Positions 53,427 to 63,444 are shown, counted from the first letter of the stretch. The stretch is DNA of 64,000 nt from Labrenzia sp. PHM005 (GCF_006517275.1 NZ_CP041191.1:3715001-3779000); one strand, 5' to 3'. The notes: generated from the letters alone by a model not told the origin. Numbers and translations: made by a program.

Positions 53427-54031
53427 CACATGGTTCCCTTCGCCCGGTCCAGCCATTCTGAATCATAGGTTTTTCCGTCGAAATTGTCCTTAATTTCCTG
53501 CAGGATCTGGCCGGGTGTTGGCACATCGTTTTTGGTGACCTGTTTGTCCAGGTTCCAGAGATCTGCCCGCATAAGGGCACGGGCACATTGGAAATATACT
53601 TCTTCGGTCGTGATTTCGATAACCGATCGTGGTTGTTCGCCTTCCTTTTCAAAGGACGCCAGCAAAGCCGGGTCGACCGAAATGACCGCCTGTCCATTGA
53701 TCCTGAGTACATTGTTCCAGCCCGGGATCATGAACATCAGCGACACACGGGAATCGCGAATGATATTGCGCAGCGAATCCATGCGATTGTTGCCGCGCCG
53801 ATCGGGCATCTGCAGGGTACGTGAATCTTTGATACGAACGACAGGTCCGGCCTCGCCGCGCGGGGAACAATCGAGCCCTTCAGGGCCAGCTGTTGTCAGG
53901 GTGCAAAAACACGATTTTTCGACAATGTCCCGGTAGGCCCGTGTGAGTCGGTCGGTCACCTTGATCACGGACGTTTCACCCGGAACTCCGTAGTGATTTT
54001 CCAGTTCATCAATCGTTTTAACAATAGTCAT
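53423..54031 (-). CDS. pyridoxamine 5'-phosphate oxidase-like FMN protein
   Basis: 202 aa from ATG 54031; the longer 54073 frame has no better ribosome site. The split-barrel FMN domain shows FCTLTTAGPEGLDCSPRGEAG, LQMPDRRGNNRMDSLRNI and VSLMFMIPGWNNVLRINGQA. It is the MSMEG_1061-type group of PNPOx-like flavoproteins, not true PdxH. Function of this group is mostly unknown. It overlaps the agmatine-deiminase-like gene by 4 nt, suggesting joint expression. Confidence 0.82.
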   Translation of the reverse strand: MTIVKTIDELENHYGVPGETSVIKVTDRLTRAYRDIVEKSCFCTLTTAGPEGLDCSPRGEAGPVVRIKDSRTLQMPDRRGNNRMDSLRNIIRDSRVSLMFMIPGWNNVLRINGQAVISVDPALLASFEKEGEQPRSVIEITTEEVYFQCARALMRADLWNLDKQVTKNDVPTPGQILQEIKDNFDGKTYDSEWLDRAKGTMW

Positions 54032-54516
54032 TTTACACTCATGAGCTTGGCCAATTGGGCAGGAAATAAACAAATGCTGTTTTTATGGGCAGTTTCGGAG
54101 CCTGTGCAACGGTTGAACCGATGCTCTGATACCAGATTCTCATATAACTTTTGTCTAATAGCTCCCAAGTGGGCTGATTTTAGAGGTTTACGTAAAGGTT
54201 ATATTGCGGTGCAGCGTGCCGTGAGGCCGGTTGGCTGTAATGATGGCGCGTTTAATGTTTGCGCTGCATCATGAATGCTCTCTCACTGGCAGTATTTAGC
54301 CGGTGTTACTTCGAAAGTATTATACGCTCTCGTAATAGGGCGATCCGATAGTCGTATTGCTGTTCAGTTCTCAACGTTTTTACAGTCGGCGCAGCTCGCA
54401 GTTTTGACTCAGAGGATCCGGATTACCGGACGGGGAACAGGTCGAAGCTGCTGGCCGCTGTACAGCTATTGCAGGCGTGCTCAAAGGGAGCATGTCATGC
54501 CTTTCGGGAGGAAAGA
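54032..54516. other. intergenic control region between PNPOx-like and Liv operons
   Basis: 485 nt between divergent genes. It is AT-richer in the first half. No convincing gene is seen; an 81-codon plus frame ending at 54520 has no family features. It should hold promoters for both directions, but I could not pick a clear -35/-10 pair. GGGAGGAAAG at the end is the ribosome site of the binding-protein gene. Confidence 0.5.
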
Positions 54517-55869
54517 ATGAGCTTAATTCGCAAACCCCTTAATCGCCGTTCGATCTTGCGCGCTGGCGCCATGGGCGGGGCTGCTCTTGCAACACCGACT
54601 ATCTTCACTAGCAAAGCATGGTCCGCTGGATACTTGAATGAGCCAAAGGGCGCTGAAGTTATCTTGGGTTTCAACGTCCCGCAGACCGGCGCTTATGCCG
54701 ATGAGGGCGCTGATGAGCTGCGCGCCTATCAGCTCGCTGTTAAGCACCTGAACGGTGAAGGCGACGGCGGTATGCTGAACACCTTCTCGTCCAAGGTTCT
54801 GCAAGGTGAGGGCGTCAACGGCAAAAAGGTCGCTTATGTAACCGGTGACACGCAAACCAAGTCCGATGCAGCCCGTGCGTCTGCTAAGCGCATGATCGAA
54901 AAAGACGGTGCGGTGATGATCACCGGCGGTTCGTCTTCTGGTGTGGCGATTGCGGTGCAATCTCTGTGTCAGGAAGCTGGCGTCATCTTCATGGCCGGCC
55001 TGACCCACTCCAACGACACCACCGGTAAAGACCGCCGGGCTAACGGTTTCCGTCACTTCTTCAACACGGAAATGACCGGTGCTGCTCTCGGTCCGGTGCT
55101 TAAGAACGCATTCGGCTCCGACCGGAAAGCGTATCACCTGACCGCTGACTACACTTGGGGCTGGTCTCAGGAAGGATCCATCAAGAAGTACACTGAGGCT
55201 CTGGGTTGGGAAACCACCGCTGCAGTCCGCACGCCGCTCGGCGCTGGTGACTTCTCCCAGTACATCACTCCGGTTCTGAACTCCGGTGCTGACGTTCTGG
55301 TTCTGAACCACTACGGCAAGGACATGGTGAACTCCCTGACACAGGCTGTTCAGTTCGGTCTGCGCGACAAGCAAGTCAACGGCAAAGACTTCCAGATCGT
55401 CGTGCCGCTGTTCTCGCGTCTGATGGCGCAGGGTGCCGGTGAAAACATCAAGGGCATCTTCGGTTCTACCAACTGGAACTGGTCACTGCAGGACGAAGGC
55501 TCCAAGGCATTCGTCAAGTCCTTCGGTCAGGAATACGGCTTCCCGCCGAGCCAGGCAGCTCACACCACCTACTGTCAGACTCTGCTTTATGCAGATGCTG
55601 CTCAGCGCGCTGGTACGTTTGAGCCTTGCGCAGTTGCTGCTGCTCTTGAGGACTTCGAGTTCGACGGCCTCGGTAATGGTCCGACCCTCTACCGCGGTGC
55701 TGACCACCAGTGCTTCAAGGACGTTCTGGTCGTGAAGGGTAAAGAAAACCCAAGCTCGCAGTTCGACCTTCTCGAAGTGGTTGAAGTGACCCCGCGTGCA
55801 CAGGTTGAGTACGCACCGGACATGGCAGATGTCGCTGGTGAACTCGGCACTTGCAACAACGGCGCTTAA
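54517..55869 (+). CDS. ABC transporter substrate-binding protein, Liv/amide type, Tat signal
   Basis: 450 aa from ATG 54517 with GGGAGGAAAG 3 nt upstream. The N-terminus has a twin-arginine signal (NRRSILRAGAMGGAALATPT). The mature protein is a periplasmic binding protein type 1 fold: ILGFNVPQTGAYADEGADEL, ITGGSSSGVAIAVQSLCQEA, YHLTADYTWGWSQEGSIKKY. Codon use is highly biased (many CTG/GGC/ACC), typical of an abundant binding protein. The first gene of a complete five-gene importer. Ligand unknown: branched-chain amino acid, urea or amide are all known for the family. Confidence 0.88.
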   Translation: MSLIRKPLNRRSILRAGAMGGAALATPTIFTSKAWSAGYLNEPKGAEVILGFNVPQTGAYADEGADELRAYQLAVKHLNGEGDGGMLNTFSSKVLQGEGVNGKKVAYVTGDTQTKSDAARASAKRMIEKDGAVMITGGSSSGVAIAVQSLCQEAGVIFMAGLTHSNDTTGKDRRANGFRHFFNTEMTGAALGPVLKNAFGSDRKAYHLTADYTWGWSQEGSIKKYTEALGWETTAAVRTPLGAGDFSQYITPVLNSGADVLVLNHYGKDMVNSLTQAVQFGLRDKQVNGKDFQIVVPLFSRLMAQGAGENIKGIFGSTNWNWSLQDEGSKAFVKSFGQEYGFPPSQAAHTTYCQTLLYADAAQRAGTFEPCAVAAALEDFEFDGLGNGPTLYRGADHQCFKDVLVVKGKENPSSQFDLLEVVEVTPRAQVEYAPDMADVAGELGTCNNGA

Positions 55870-55884
55870 TCGCCCGAACTAAAG

Positions 55885-55918
55885 CAGCCGCCGGAGGTGT
55901 ATCTCCGGCGGCTGTTTT
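55885..55918 (+). terminator. hairpin/attenuator between binding protein and permease
   Basis: Perfect 12-bp stem CAGCCGCCGGAG (55885-55896) / CTCCGGCGGCTG (55903-55914), loop GTGTAT, then only TTTT. A short T-run suits partial termination plus mRNA protection, giving more binding protein than membrane subunits. Confidence 0.75.
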
Positions 55919-55957
55919 CTGAAATGAGCCTATGGCTTTGGAACGAGCGGCAAAATC

Positions 55958-56986
55958 ATGGATGTGATTCTACTTCAACTGCTTAACGGGCTAGACAAAG
56001 GCGGAGCCTATGCGCTGATCGCCCTTGGATTGACCCTTATTTTCGGTACCCTCGGTGTCGTGAACTTCGCCCATGGTGCGCTGTTCATGCTTGGTGCTTT
56101 CTGCGCGGTGACCTTCAACAGACTGTTGAGTGTTGAATTGGTGACCTTGGACCCAACCAAAACAACGGCCTGGGGAACACCACTGGAAGTCCGGGTTCCT
56201 TATGTGGAGGCCTATCTTGGCGATTTCGGCGCCTGGATCCTCAACTACTCAGTTCCTGTCTCCATCCTTGTCGCCATTCCGGTGATGCTGCTGATCGGCT
56301 TCATTATGGAACGCGGGCTGATCAAGCATTTTTACAACCGGGCGCACGCTGATCAGATCCTGGTGACCTTCGGTCTTGCGATCGTAATTCAGGAAATCAT
56401 CAAGTCTATGTATGGCGCAAATCCGATCCCGCAAACAGCACCAGAGGCTGTTCGCGGCGCTGCCGATATCGGCGCTATTTTCGGATTTGATCCTGGGGTT
56501 ATCGTTTACCCATACTGGCGTATGGTCTATCTCGGCTTTGCCGCTGCCGTGATTGCCGCTGTCTTTGCTTTCCTACAATTCACCACCTTTGGTATGGTGG
56601 TCAGGGCCGGCATGGCAGACCGCGACACAGTTGGCCTTCTCGGCATCAACATCCAGCGCCGTTTTACGATTGTTTTTGCAATCGCTGCCGTCGTCGCGGG
56701 TCTTGCCGGGGTCATGTACACACCGATCTTGCCACCTGATTACCACATGGGCATGGACTTCCTCGTTCTGTCATTCGTCGTGGTGGTTGTGGGCGGAATG
56801 GGCTCGCTGCCAGGCGCAGTCTCAGCCGGTTTCCTGCTTGGAATTCTACAGTCATTTGCCTCCATGAACGAGGTCAAGGCAATCCTGCCGGGCATCGACC
56901 AGATCATCATCTATCTTGTTGCCGTGGTCATCCTACTCGTGCGTCCGCGCGGGCTGATGGGCCGCAAGGGCGTCATGGAGAACTAA
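55958..56986 (+). CDS. ABC transporter permease, LivH-like
   Basis: 342 aa, about eight membrane helices. LivH motifs: [36 protein letters not shown], and [18 protein letters not shown] before the cytoplasmic contact region. It lacks the long N-terminal extension of UrtB. It is followed by the LivM-like permease after 4 nt. Confidence 0.9.
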   Translation: MDVILLQLLNGLDKGGAYALIALGLTLIFGTLGVVNFAHGALFMLGAFCAVTFNRLLSVELVTLDPTKTTAWGTPLEVRVPYVEAYLGDFGAWILNYSVPVSILVAIPVMLLIGFIMERGLIKHFYNRAHADQILVTFGLAIVIQEIIKSMYGANPIPQTAPEAVRGAADIGAIFGFDPGVIVYPYWRMVYLGFAAAVIAAVFAFLQFTTFGMVVRAGMADRDTVGLLGINIQRRFTIVFAIAAVVAGLAGVMYTPILPPDYHMGMDFLVLSFVVVVVGGMGSLPGAVSAGFLLGILQSFASMNEVKAILPGIDQIIIYLVAVVILLVRPRGLMGRKGVMEN

Positions 56987-56990
56987 GAAC

Positions 56991-58136
56991 ATGGTCAAAA
57001 ACTCATCTCCTTCGCTTGATCTGATCTACTTTCTGGTCTTTGCAGGCGCCGTACTGACAATGCCGATCTGGCTGACCCCGATCGGGGCCGGCTATCCGGA
57101 TCTCTTGCAGAAGTTCGCAATCTTTGGTCTCTTTGCTACTGGCTTCAATCTGCTGTTCGGCCTGACAGGATACCTGTCCTTTGGTCATGCGGCATTCTTG
57201 GGGGTCGGCTCCTATACTGCGGTCTGGTCGTTCAAGCTTCTGGGCATGAACCCGATCCCGGCCGCGATCCTGGCGGTGCTGACAACCGGCTTGTTTGCCT
57301 TGGCAATCGGCTACATTTCGCTGCGCCGGTCGGGTATTTACTTCTCGATCCTGACGCTCGCCTTTGCGCAGATGTCCTACAATCTGGCTTACTCTGTGCT
57401 GACGCCGATCACCAACGGTGAAACCGGCCTGCGTGTTCTGGAAAGCGATCCGCGGATTTTTGATGGTGCAGGTTCTGCTGACGGTCCCTTGATCTCCAAT
57501 CTCTTCGGCATCGAAATGACGGGCTATTCTGGCTTCTATTTCTGCGCCGTTGTGATGCTGATCGGCTTCTTTGTTGCTCAGCGGATCTTCCGCTCGCCGT
57601 TCGGTATCATGCTGCGCGCAGTGAAGACCAACCAGAACCGGATGACATACACAGGGCTCAATCCGCGTCCTTATACGCTGGCCGCGTTTGTCATCTCCGG
57701 CATGTATGCTGGCCTTGCCGGCGCGTTGATGTGTATCACGGATCCGCTGGCCGGTGCTGAGCGCATGCAGTGGACGGCGTCGGGTGAGGTGGTCCTCATG
57801 ACCATTCTCGGCGGCGCGGGCACCTTGCTCGGACCGATCTTCGGTGCTGCCTTGATCAAATATTTTGAGAACATCTTCTCCGCTTTCAACGAGCAAACCT
57901 TGCATGAAATCTTTGGTTTCCTGCCGGACTTCGTGGAAACGCCTGTTGTGGCCATCTCTGGTCTATTTGTCGGCGAAGGCTGGCACCTGACCCTGGGGGT
58001 TCTGTTCATGATGATCGTGATCTTCCTGCCAGGTGGCTTGATGGAAGGGTTCGCGCGGATTGGACGTTTGTTTAAGCGCATAACGTCAAAGTCTGACACA
58101 GACACCCGTGGTGCGACCACGGCCCCTGCAGAGTAA
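56991..58136 (+). CDS. ABC transporter permease, LivM-like
   Basis: 381 aa with about nine helices. Typical: [60 protein letters not shown] and [20 protein letters not shown]. Second permease of the Liv-type importer. The tail after the last helix is polar and about 25 residues long. Confidence 0.9.
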   Translation: MVKNSSPSLDLIYFLVFAGAVLTMPIWLTPIGAGYPDLLQKFAIFGLFATGFNLLFGLTGYLSFGHAAFLGVGSYTAVWSFKLLGMNPIPAAILAVLTTGLFALAIGYISLRRSGIYFSILTLAFAQMSYNLAYSVLTPITNGETGLRVLESDPRIFDGAGSADGPLISNLFGIEMTGYSGFYFCAVVMLIGFFVAQRIFRSPFGIMLRAVKTNQNRMTYTGLNPRPYTLAAFVISGMYAGLAGALMCITDPLAGAERMQWTASGEVVLMTILGGAGTLLGPIFGAALIKYFENIFSAFNEQTLHEIFGFLPDFVETPVVAISGLFVGEGWHLTLGVLFMMIVIFLPGGLMEGFARIGRLFKRITSKSDTDTRGATTAPAE

Positions 58137-58147
58137 GGAAAACATAG

Positions 58148-58903
58148 ATGGATATCCTTAAAGTAGAGGGCGTGAACAAGTCGTTCGGCGGACTGAGAGC
58201 CCTCAATGAAGTAAACTTCTCGGTAGAAGAAGGAATTGTTCACGCGATCATCGGCCCGAATGGGGCCGGCAAATCGACCTTCTTGAACTGCATGATCGGC
58301 CGTTTGGCGCCGGACACAGGCACCGTGATGTTTGGCGACATCTCACTCACCGGGATGAAGCCTTATGAGATCAATCAGGTCGGTGTATCGCGCGTGTTCC
58401 AGACCCCAGAGATCTTCACGGATTTGTCGCTTCTGGAAAACGTCATGATCCCGAGTATGGCCAAGCGCGATGGTGTCTTTGCTCTGCAGGCGTTCAAACG
58501 CCTGGACCAGGATGCGGAGATCATCGACAAGGCTATGCACATGCTGGAAGACGTTGGCCTGGCGGAGAAAAAAGACATTGTGGCTGGTTCGTTGTCACGC
58601 GGTGATAAACGGCGCTTGGAGCTGGCGATGTGTCTGTCCCAGGATCCGAAACTTTTGCTCCTGGATGAGCCGACTGCGGGCATGTCCCGTGCAGATACCA
58701 ACAACACCATCGATCTTCTGAAACGGATCGGCGATCGCGGCATTACCAAGGTGGTCATCGAGCACGACATGCACGTTGTGTTCTCGCTGGCCGACAAGGT
58801 CTCTGTGCTGGCTCAGGGCGCGATCATCGCCGAAGGCAAACCGGAAGACATCAAAGGCGATCCGCGCGTACAGGAAGCCTATCTCGGAGGAGCGCACCTG
58901 TGA
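58148..58903 (+). CDS. ABC transporter ATP-binding protein, LivG-like
   Basis: 251 aa. Walker A GPNGAGKST, Walker B LLLLDEPTAGMS, H-loop IEHDMHVVFSL. The signature segment reads LSRGDKRRLELA rather than the usual LSGGQ; similar departures occur in UrtD/LivG subunits. Overlaps the next ATPase gene by 4 nt. Confidence 0.9.
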   Translation: MDILKVEGVNKSFGGLRALNEVNFSVEEGIVHAIIGPNGAGKSTFLNCMIGRLAPDTGTVMFGDISLTGMKPYEINQVGVSRVFQTPEIFTDLSLLENVMIPSMAKRDGVFALQAFKRLDQDAEIIDKAMHMLEDVGLAEKKDIVAGSLSRGDKRRLELAMCLSQDPKLLLLDEPTAGMSRADTNNTIDLLKRIGDRGITKVVIEHDMHVVFSLADKVSVLAQGAIIAEGKPEDIKGDPRVQEAYLGGAHL

Positions 58904-59682
58904 CGACTATTCTGGAAAACCAGTTTGAGGGCAAATCCGCACCGGGTATGAAACCGGTGACGGCAAAGGGTGGTGCGCCTGCCTTTTTCTCCGCCTGGGA
59001 TTTGCATGCTTACTACGGCGAAAGTTACATCGTTCAGGGTGTGAATTTCGATGTTCGTGAAGGTGAAATCCTGGCCTTGTTGGGCCGGAACGGCGCTGGC
59101 AAGACGTCGACCTTGCGCGCAATCGCAAGGATGGATGATCCGCAGCTGACACGTGGCGAGATTTGGCTGGATCACCAGCCGCTGCACGATATGCAGAGTT
59201 ATCAAGCGGCACGGGTCGGCGTTGGTCTTGTCCCTGAAGACCGGCGGATTATTCCAGGCCTGACGGTTGAGGAAAACCTTGAACTGTCGCAAATTGCCGA
59301 GCCGAAGGGCTGGTCGATTGAGCGGATTTACGAACACTTTCCGCGTTTGGCCGAACGGCGGATGCAGGAAGCTGTGACCATGTCCGGCGGGGAACAGCAG
59401 ATGCTCGCCGTTGCCCGGATCCTGGCCCGCGACATCAAGCTGCTGCTGCTGGATGAGCCTTATGAAGGCCTGGCTCCGGTAATCGTTCAGGAAATTGAGC
59501 GCATTCTGGAAGGTGTCAAAGAGCTTGGCATGACCACAATCATCGTGGAGCAAAACGCCATCGCTGCGCTTCATCTGGCCGACCGCGCTGTGATCTTGGA
59601 TATGGGCGAGGTGGTGTTTGACGGCACGGCCCAGGAAGTTCTCGATAACGCTGAACTTCGTCAGGAGTATCTCGCGATCTAA
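58900..59682 (+). CDS. ABC transporter ATP-binding protein, LivF-like
   Basis: 260 aa from GTG 58900, which overlaps the upstream stop, with GGAGGAG 9 nt before it. About 30 extra residues precede the ATPase core, which is longer than usual LivF. Walker A GRNGAGKTS, signature MSGGEQQML, Walker B LLLLDEPYEGLAP, H-loop IVEQN. Last gene of the importer; a terminator follows at 59708. Confidence 0.9.
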   Translation: MTTILENQFEGKSAPGMKPVTAKGGAPAFFSAWDLHAYYGESYIVQGVNFDVREGEILALLGRNGAGKTSTLRAIARMDDPQLTRGEIWLDHQPLHDMQSYQAARVGVGLVPEDRRIIPGLTVEENLELSQIAEPKGWSIERIYEHFPRLAERRMQEAVTMSGGEQQMLAVARILARDIKLLLLDEPYEGLAPVIVQEIERILEGVKELGMTTIIVEQNAIAALHLADRAVILDMGEVVFDGTAQEVLDNAELRQEYLAI

Positions 59683-59707
59683 GTTTCTGGACACTGAGTT
59701 TTAAAGG

Positions 59708-59733
59708 GCCGGCGCTTTGCGCCGGCTTTTTTT
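59708..59733 (+). terminator. intrinsic terminator after Liv operon
   Basis: Perfect 8-bp stem GCCGGCGC (59708-59715) / GCGCCGGC (59719-59726), loop TTT, then TTTTTTT. Confidence 0.92.
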
Positions 59734-59900
59734 ATGTCGGCAAAAAAGGATTCCAGGCCGGATATATTGCTTGGTATCCGGTGACAAATTAGGGGTAGTC
59801 ATTTATCAGGGTTTGATGATGAGTATTGCTATTTCCGATTGAATATATTGTCATAAATACCTATTATTTTTCGAAATTAAATTGCATTTGGAGAATATAC

Positions 59901-60293
59901 ATGCGGTCCTTGTTGGGGTTCATTTTTTTCATTGGATTTATTGCCTGCGCGCAGGCGGACACGATCAGACGAGACGCACCTGCAAACAAAACCTCTTATG
60001 TCGGTGGTCATTCGGTTTACAATCCCGACTGCACAGCTGGGGCCATTCCCATATTAAAGCTGACAAAAAAACCAAAACACGGGAAAGTCACATTTCAGAA
60101 GCACAAGCATAAGCTCGGCGAAAGGGCTGGCCGGTGCGAAGGCACCCAGGTCACCGGTAATTTCATTCTGTACCAGCCGGAACGCGGTTTTAAAGGGGAA
60201 GATACGTTTAAGGTTGGTTTCGTTATGGATCACTATGACGAAGGTTCAGAGATTAGGCACGTTGTGAATAAATACGTTATAACCGTCAAATAG
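59901..60293 (+). CDS. small secreted protein with Ig-like/cadherin-like fold
   Basis: 130 aa from ATG 59901 with GGAG 8 nt upstream. The signal peptide ends near CAQA (LGFIFFIGFIACAQA). The mature part, about 110 residues, has two cysteines (NPDC, RC) that may pair, and a pattern LTKKPKHGKVTFQKH ... YQPERGFKGEDTFKVGF resembling bacterial Ig-like repeat domains. The gene and its flanks are distinctly AT-rich compared with neighbours, suggesting recent transfer or relaxed selection. Function unknown. Confidence 0.7.
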   Translation: MRSLLGFIFFIGFIACAQADTIRRDAPANKTSYVGGHSVYNPDCTAGAIPILKLTKKPKHGKVTFQKHKHKLGERAGRCEGTQVTGNFILYQPERGFKGEDTFKVGFVMDHYDEGSEIRHVVNKYVITVK

Positions 60294-60437
60294 AGATGAA
60301 TTATTACTTCCGGATATCAAACTTAGATCGGAAGATAATGGAATTACGATTGGGGGATAATTGTACGTTGTCCGCCTTTATCTTTTTCCTATACTGAGCA
60401 TGATAAAACAGCCATTCATGAACTCGGCGGGGATAGA

Positions 60438-61538
60438 TTGTCTATTTTAAGATCTGAACTTCCCAGCATCGTAGCATTTCTTGTATTTGCCGGATTTAAA
60501 GTCGCAGGCGATGCGGTGAAACCGGATACGGTTGGAACGGCGGGCAGTTTGGTGCTGCTCGCGCTGATTTTTGCTGTGGTGATGTGGTGTGCCTTTTCGG
60601 TTGTCCGGCATGCTGAGTGTTTGGCGACGCTTTTCGGTGAACCCTATGGCACGTTGATCCTGACACTCGCCGTAATCGGCATCGAAGTTGCCCTGATCGT
60701 TGCGATTATGTTGTCCGGCGATGCGGTCCCCACCATGGCGCGGGATACCATGTTTTCGGTCATTATGATCGTGTTGAATGGGCTTGTCGGCTTGTGTCTC
60801 CTGCTAGGCGGAATTCGGCACCGGAACCAAAGCTACAATCTGCAAGGAGCCAACGCGTTTTTGTCGGTTCTGGTGCCCTTGGCGGTGTTTGCGCTGGTTT
60901 TGCCGCGCATCACGCATTCCGCCCCCGGTGGTGAACTGTCGAGCGTCCAGGCAGGTTTTGAGATTGCCATGTCTGTATTGCTCTATGGCGTGTTCTTGGC
61001 GATCCAGACCGTTACACACAGTGATATCTTTCAGCAGCCCGATGTTGGCGGCAATGATGATGGCCATCATGATGTCGTCGTGCGGACTGTGCCGTTCCAT
61101 GTCGTGGGGCTTATGGGGGCGCTGGTGCCAATCATTTTGCTCTCCAAAAGCCTGGCGCTGTATGTCGAGTTTGGCATTGAGGCGGTCGGAGCGCCGATTG
61201 CGTTTAGCGGGTTCATTGTTGCAGCGCTTGTGTTGATGCCGGAGGGCATGAGTGCGGTTCAGGCCGCGCGGGACAACAAACTGCAGCGGGCGGTCAATAT
61301 CTGTCTCGGCTCAGCTGTTGCGACCATAGGCCTGACGGTCCCTGCAGTGCTGATCGTGGGCTGGGTCACCGGCCTACGGATCGAGCTGGGTCTGGAAACT
61401 GCGGACATCATCCTGCTGATGCTGACGTTGTTTGTCAGCTTGTTGACCTTCGGCAGCCGGACCACAAATTACCTGCAAGGCGCGGTTCATTTGGCTTTGT
61501 TTGCCGCTTACATAATGATGATCTTCGATCTGTCCTGA
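60438..61538 (+). CDS. ChaA-type calcium(sodium,potassium):proton antiporter
   Basis: 366 aa from TTG 60438 (GGCGGGGA upstream; the next internal ATG would remove the first helix). About ten or eleven helices in two homologous halves. The ion-binding motif FGEPYGTLILTLAVIGIEVA (about residues 67-86) and its partner LVLMPEGMSAVQAARDNKLQ in the second half are the CaCA alpha-repeat acidic residues. A short His/Asp-rich loop (GGNDDGHHDVVV) links the halves. Exports Ca2+ or monovalent cations using protons. Confidence 0.86.
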   Translation: MSILRSELPSIVAFLVFAGFKVAGDAVKPDTVGTAGSLVLLALIFAVVMWCAFSVVRHAECLATLFGEPYGTLILTLAVIGIEVALIVAIMLSGDAVPTMARDTMFSVIMIVLNGLVGLCLLLGGIRHRNQSYNLQGANAFLSVLVPLAVFALVLPRITHSAPGGELSSVQAGFEIAMSVLLYGVFLAIQTVTHSDIFQQPDVGGNDDGHHDVVVRTVPFHVVGLMGALVPIILLSKSLALYVEFGIEAVGAPIAFSGFIVAALVLMPEGMSAVQAARDNKLQRAVNICLGSAVATIGLTVPAVLIVGWVTGLRIELGLETADIILLMLTLFVSLLTFGSRTTNYLQGAVHLALFAAYIMMIFDLS

Positions 61539-61638
61539 ACCCGCATCCGGTAATGTGTGTTTAATCCGTTCTGGTGCTTGGTCTGGCGGAACAAATATGA
61601 TTTGGTGGCCCGATCTTTTTCACAAGTACCGGTAAACC

Positions 61639-62583
61639 ATGCTGCTTTTGTCCGAAGACCAAACCCGTCAGGCCCTGCCATTTCCTGAGTTGATCGACAG
61701 TTTGGATGAGATTTTCCGCTCCGGCTGCGTGATGCCGACCCGTCATCACCACGACATTGAAATGCAGGGTGAACCGGATGCGACCATGCTGTTGATGCCG
61801 GCCTGGGTTCCCGGTGAGTATAGCGGTGTGAAGGTCGCAAATGTCGTGCCGGGCAACTCAGACCGCGGCCTGCCAGCTGTCTCGGCCCAATATCTGCTTT
61901 GTTCCGCCAAAACCGGGGAGATGCTGGCCCTGATTGACGGAGGTGAACTCACAGCCCGCAGGACGGCGGCCGCATCGGCTTTGGCCGCGCGGTACCTGGC
62001 ACGCGAAGACGCGGGTCACCTGCTTATTGTCGGCACTGGCCGGTTGGCGCCCAATCTGGTTGGCGCCCATATGGCTGTCCGGCCGATCTCCAAAGTTACG
62101 ATTTGGGGAAGATCTCAACATAAAGCGGCTGACTTTGCTCGGCAAATCAGTGCCACTTATTCCATCAATGTGACGGTTGCTGAGGAGCTGGAAGCGGCTT
62201 TGGGAGAGGCCGATATTATTAGTGCTGCGACCTTGTCGAACGACCCACTGGTAAAGGGTGCCTTGGTGAAACCTGGCGCACATGTCGATTTGGTCGGGGC
62301 CTTCAAGCCGTCCATGCGCGAAAGCGATGATGATCTCATCAAACGTGCCGATCTATTTGTCGACACCCGCGACGGCTGCCTGGTGGAGGGGGGCGACATC
62401 GTCCAGCCGCTGAAGGCTGGTTTGATCACACCTGAAGACATTCGAGCAGACCTTTATGATCTTTGCCGGGGAACATATCCGGGCCGGCAGTCAAATGACG
62501 CGGTCACACTGTTTAAATCCGTCGGCGCCGCGCTCGAAGATCTGGCTGGAGCCATGCTCGCCTATAAAACCGCGAGCAAATAG
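61639..62583 (+). CDS. ornithine cyclodeaminase/mu-crystallin family protein
   Basis: 314 aa. Family motifs: the N-terminal substrate region (MPTRHHHDIEMQGEPDATML), GELTARRTAAASALAARYLA, and the NAD-binding HLLIVGTGRLAPNLVGAHMA. The Rossmann loop lacks the usual GxGxQA, having GTGRLA instead. Members cyclise ornithine to proline or reduce cyclic imines (ketimine reductase). Product here uncertain. It may relate to the amine genes nearby only by theme. Confidence 0.83.
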   Translation: MLLLSEDQTRQALPFPELIDSLDEIFRSGCVMPTRHHHDIEMQGEPDATMLLMPAWVPGEYSGVKVANVVPGNSDRGLPAVSAQYLLCSAKTGEMLALIDGGELTARRTAAASALAARYLAREDAGHLLIVGTGRLAPNLVGAHMAVRPISKVTIWGRSQHKAADFARQISATYSINVTVAEELEAALGEADIISAATLSNDPLVKGALVKPGAHVDLVGAFKPSMRESDDDLIKRADLFVDTRDGCLVEGGDIVQPLKAGLITPEDIRADLYDLCRGTYPGRQSNDAVTLFKSVGAALEDLAGAMLAYKTASK

Positions 62584-62592
62584 GAAAGTCCG

Positions 62593-63444
62593 TTAGCCGA
62601 GTTCAAATGTGGTGATGCCAAACATCTGATCGAGCGGAAGATCAGGGGCAGGGCCCTTGTACATGCGGAAAGTCTCAAACTCCGGCGACATCTCGTATTT
62701 TTCGACGAGCAGCAACGCTGCGGCATTTGGTTCCGGCGTGTCCAGAATGACGGTCTGTCCTTTCACCTTGCCTGCCAAGGCCTTGAAAAGGATTTCTGCG
62801 ATCTCCGGGGTGTCGGCAAAGAGCGGGCCGATTTTGTATCCGTCCCCGCATTGACGCAGGACGCCATAACCTTGAACCTCTCCATCTTCAACAAAAGCAA
62901 ATCCGCTGCGGGTTTCTGCCTCTGGTGAGGTCCACAGTTTGATAAATTCGCTTCGTTCTGCCGGGAAGAAACGCCGGTCATACTCCTGGAGAGACGGAAA
63001 CAAATCCTGGTCCAACGGAGTGAGCCGGGGGTCCATAGGCGTGTCACAAATTGGCGTCCCGACATACCGGACATTCCGGTAGACTGGCTTAAATCCATGT
63101 TTGGCGTATCTTGGGGTCTGTTCCTTCACGGCATCGAGCCCCAAGGTCCGGCCGTTGAGGTAACTCATGGCATGGTCCCAGATGAGCTGCCCATAGCCTT
63201 TGGCCCGGTGTTCCGGTTTTGTGATAAACAGCCCGATAAAGCCGAAGTCATGACCGTAGCGCACAGCTGAGATAACGGTGACCAGTTGTCCGTTTACCTC
63301 GCCAGCAAAAAAGCCAGTTTGATCTGCTTCTAGAAATGCGGCCGCATCTTCGAGACCTGGGTTCCATCCCTCATTCGCTGCCAAGTCGATGGCGGTTTGA
63401 ATATCTTCCGGGCCGAGATTTCTGATTTTTAGGTCGGTGGTCAT
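62593..63444 (-). CDS. GNAT N-acetyltransferase with YitH/HolE-like C-terminal domain
   Basis: 283 aa. The N-terminal GNAT domain (about 1-130) has the acetyl-CoA loop FITKPEHRAKGYGQLIWDHA. The C-terminal half (about 145-283) is of the DUF1248/YitH type (EYDRRFFPAERSEFIKLW, YGVLRQCGDGYKIGPLFA). Substrate unknown. Convergent with the cyclodeaminase-like gene. Confidence 0.83.
   Translation of the reverse strand: MTTDLKIRNLGPEDIQTAIDLAANEGWNPGLEDAAAFLEADQTGFFAGEVNGQLVTVISAVRYGHDFGFIGLFITKPEHRAKGYGQLIWDHAMSYLNGRTLGLDAVKEQTPRYAKHGFKPVYRNVRYVGTPICDTPMDPRLTPLDQDLFPSLQEYDRRFFPAERSEFIKLWTSPEAETRSGFAFVEDGEVQGYGVLRQCGDGYKIGPLFADTPEIAEILFKALAGKVKGQTVILDTPEPNAAALLLVEKYEMSPEFETFRMYKGPAPDLPLDQMFGITTFELG

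Noticed and set aside
54275-54520. 81-residue plus-strand ORF before the Liv-type binding protein
   Set aside because: No ribosome site, no family features, and it overlaps the true ribosome site and start of the next gene.
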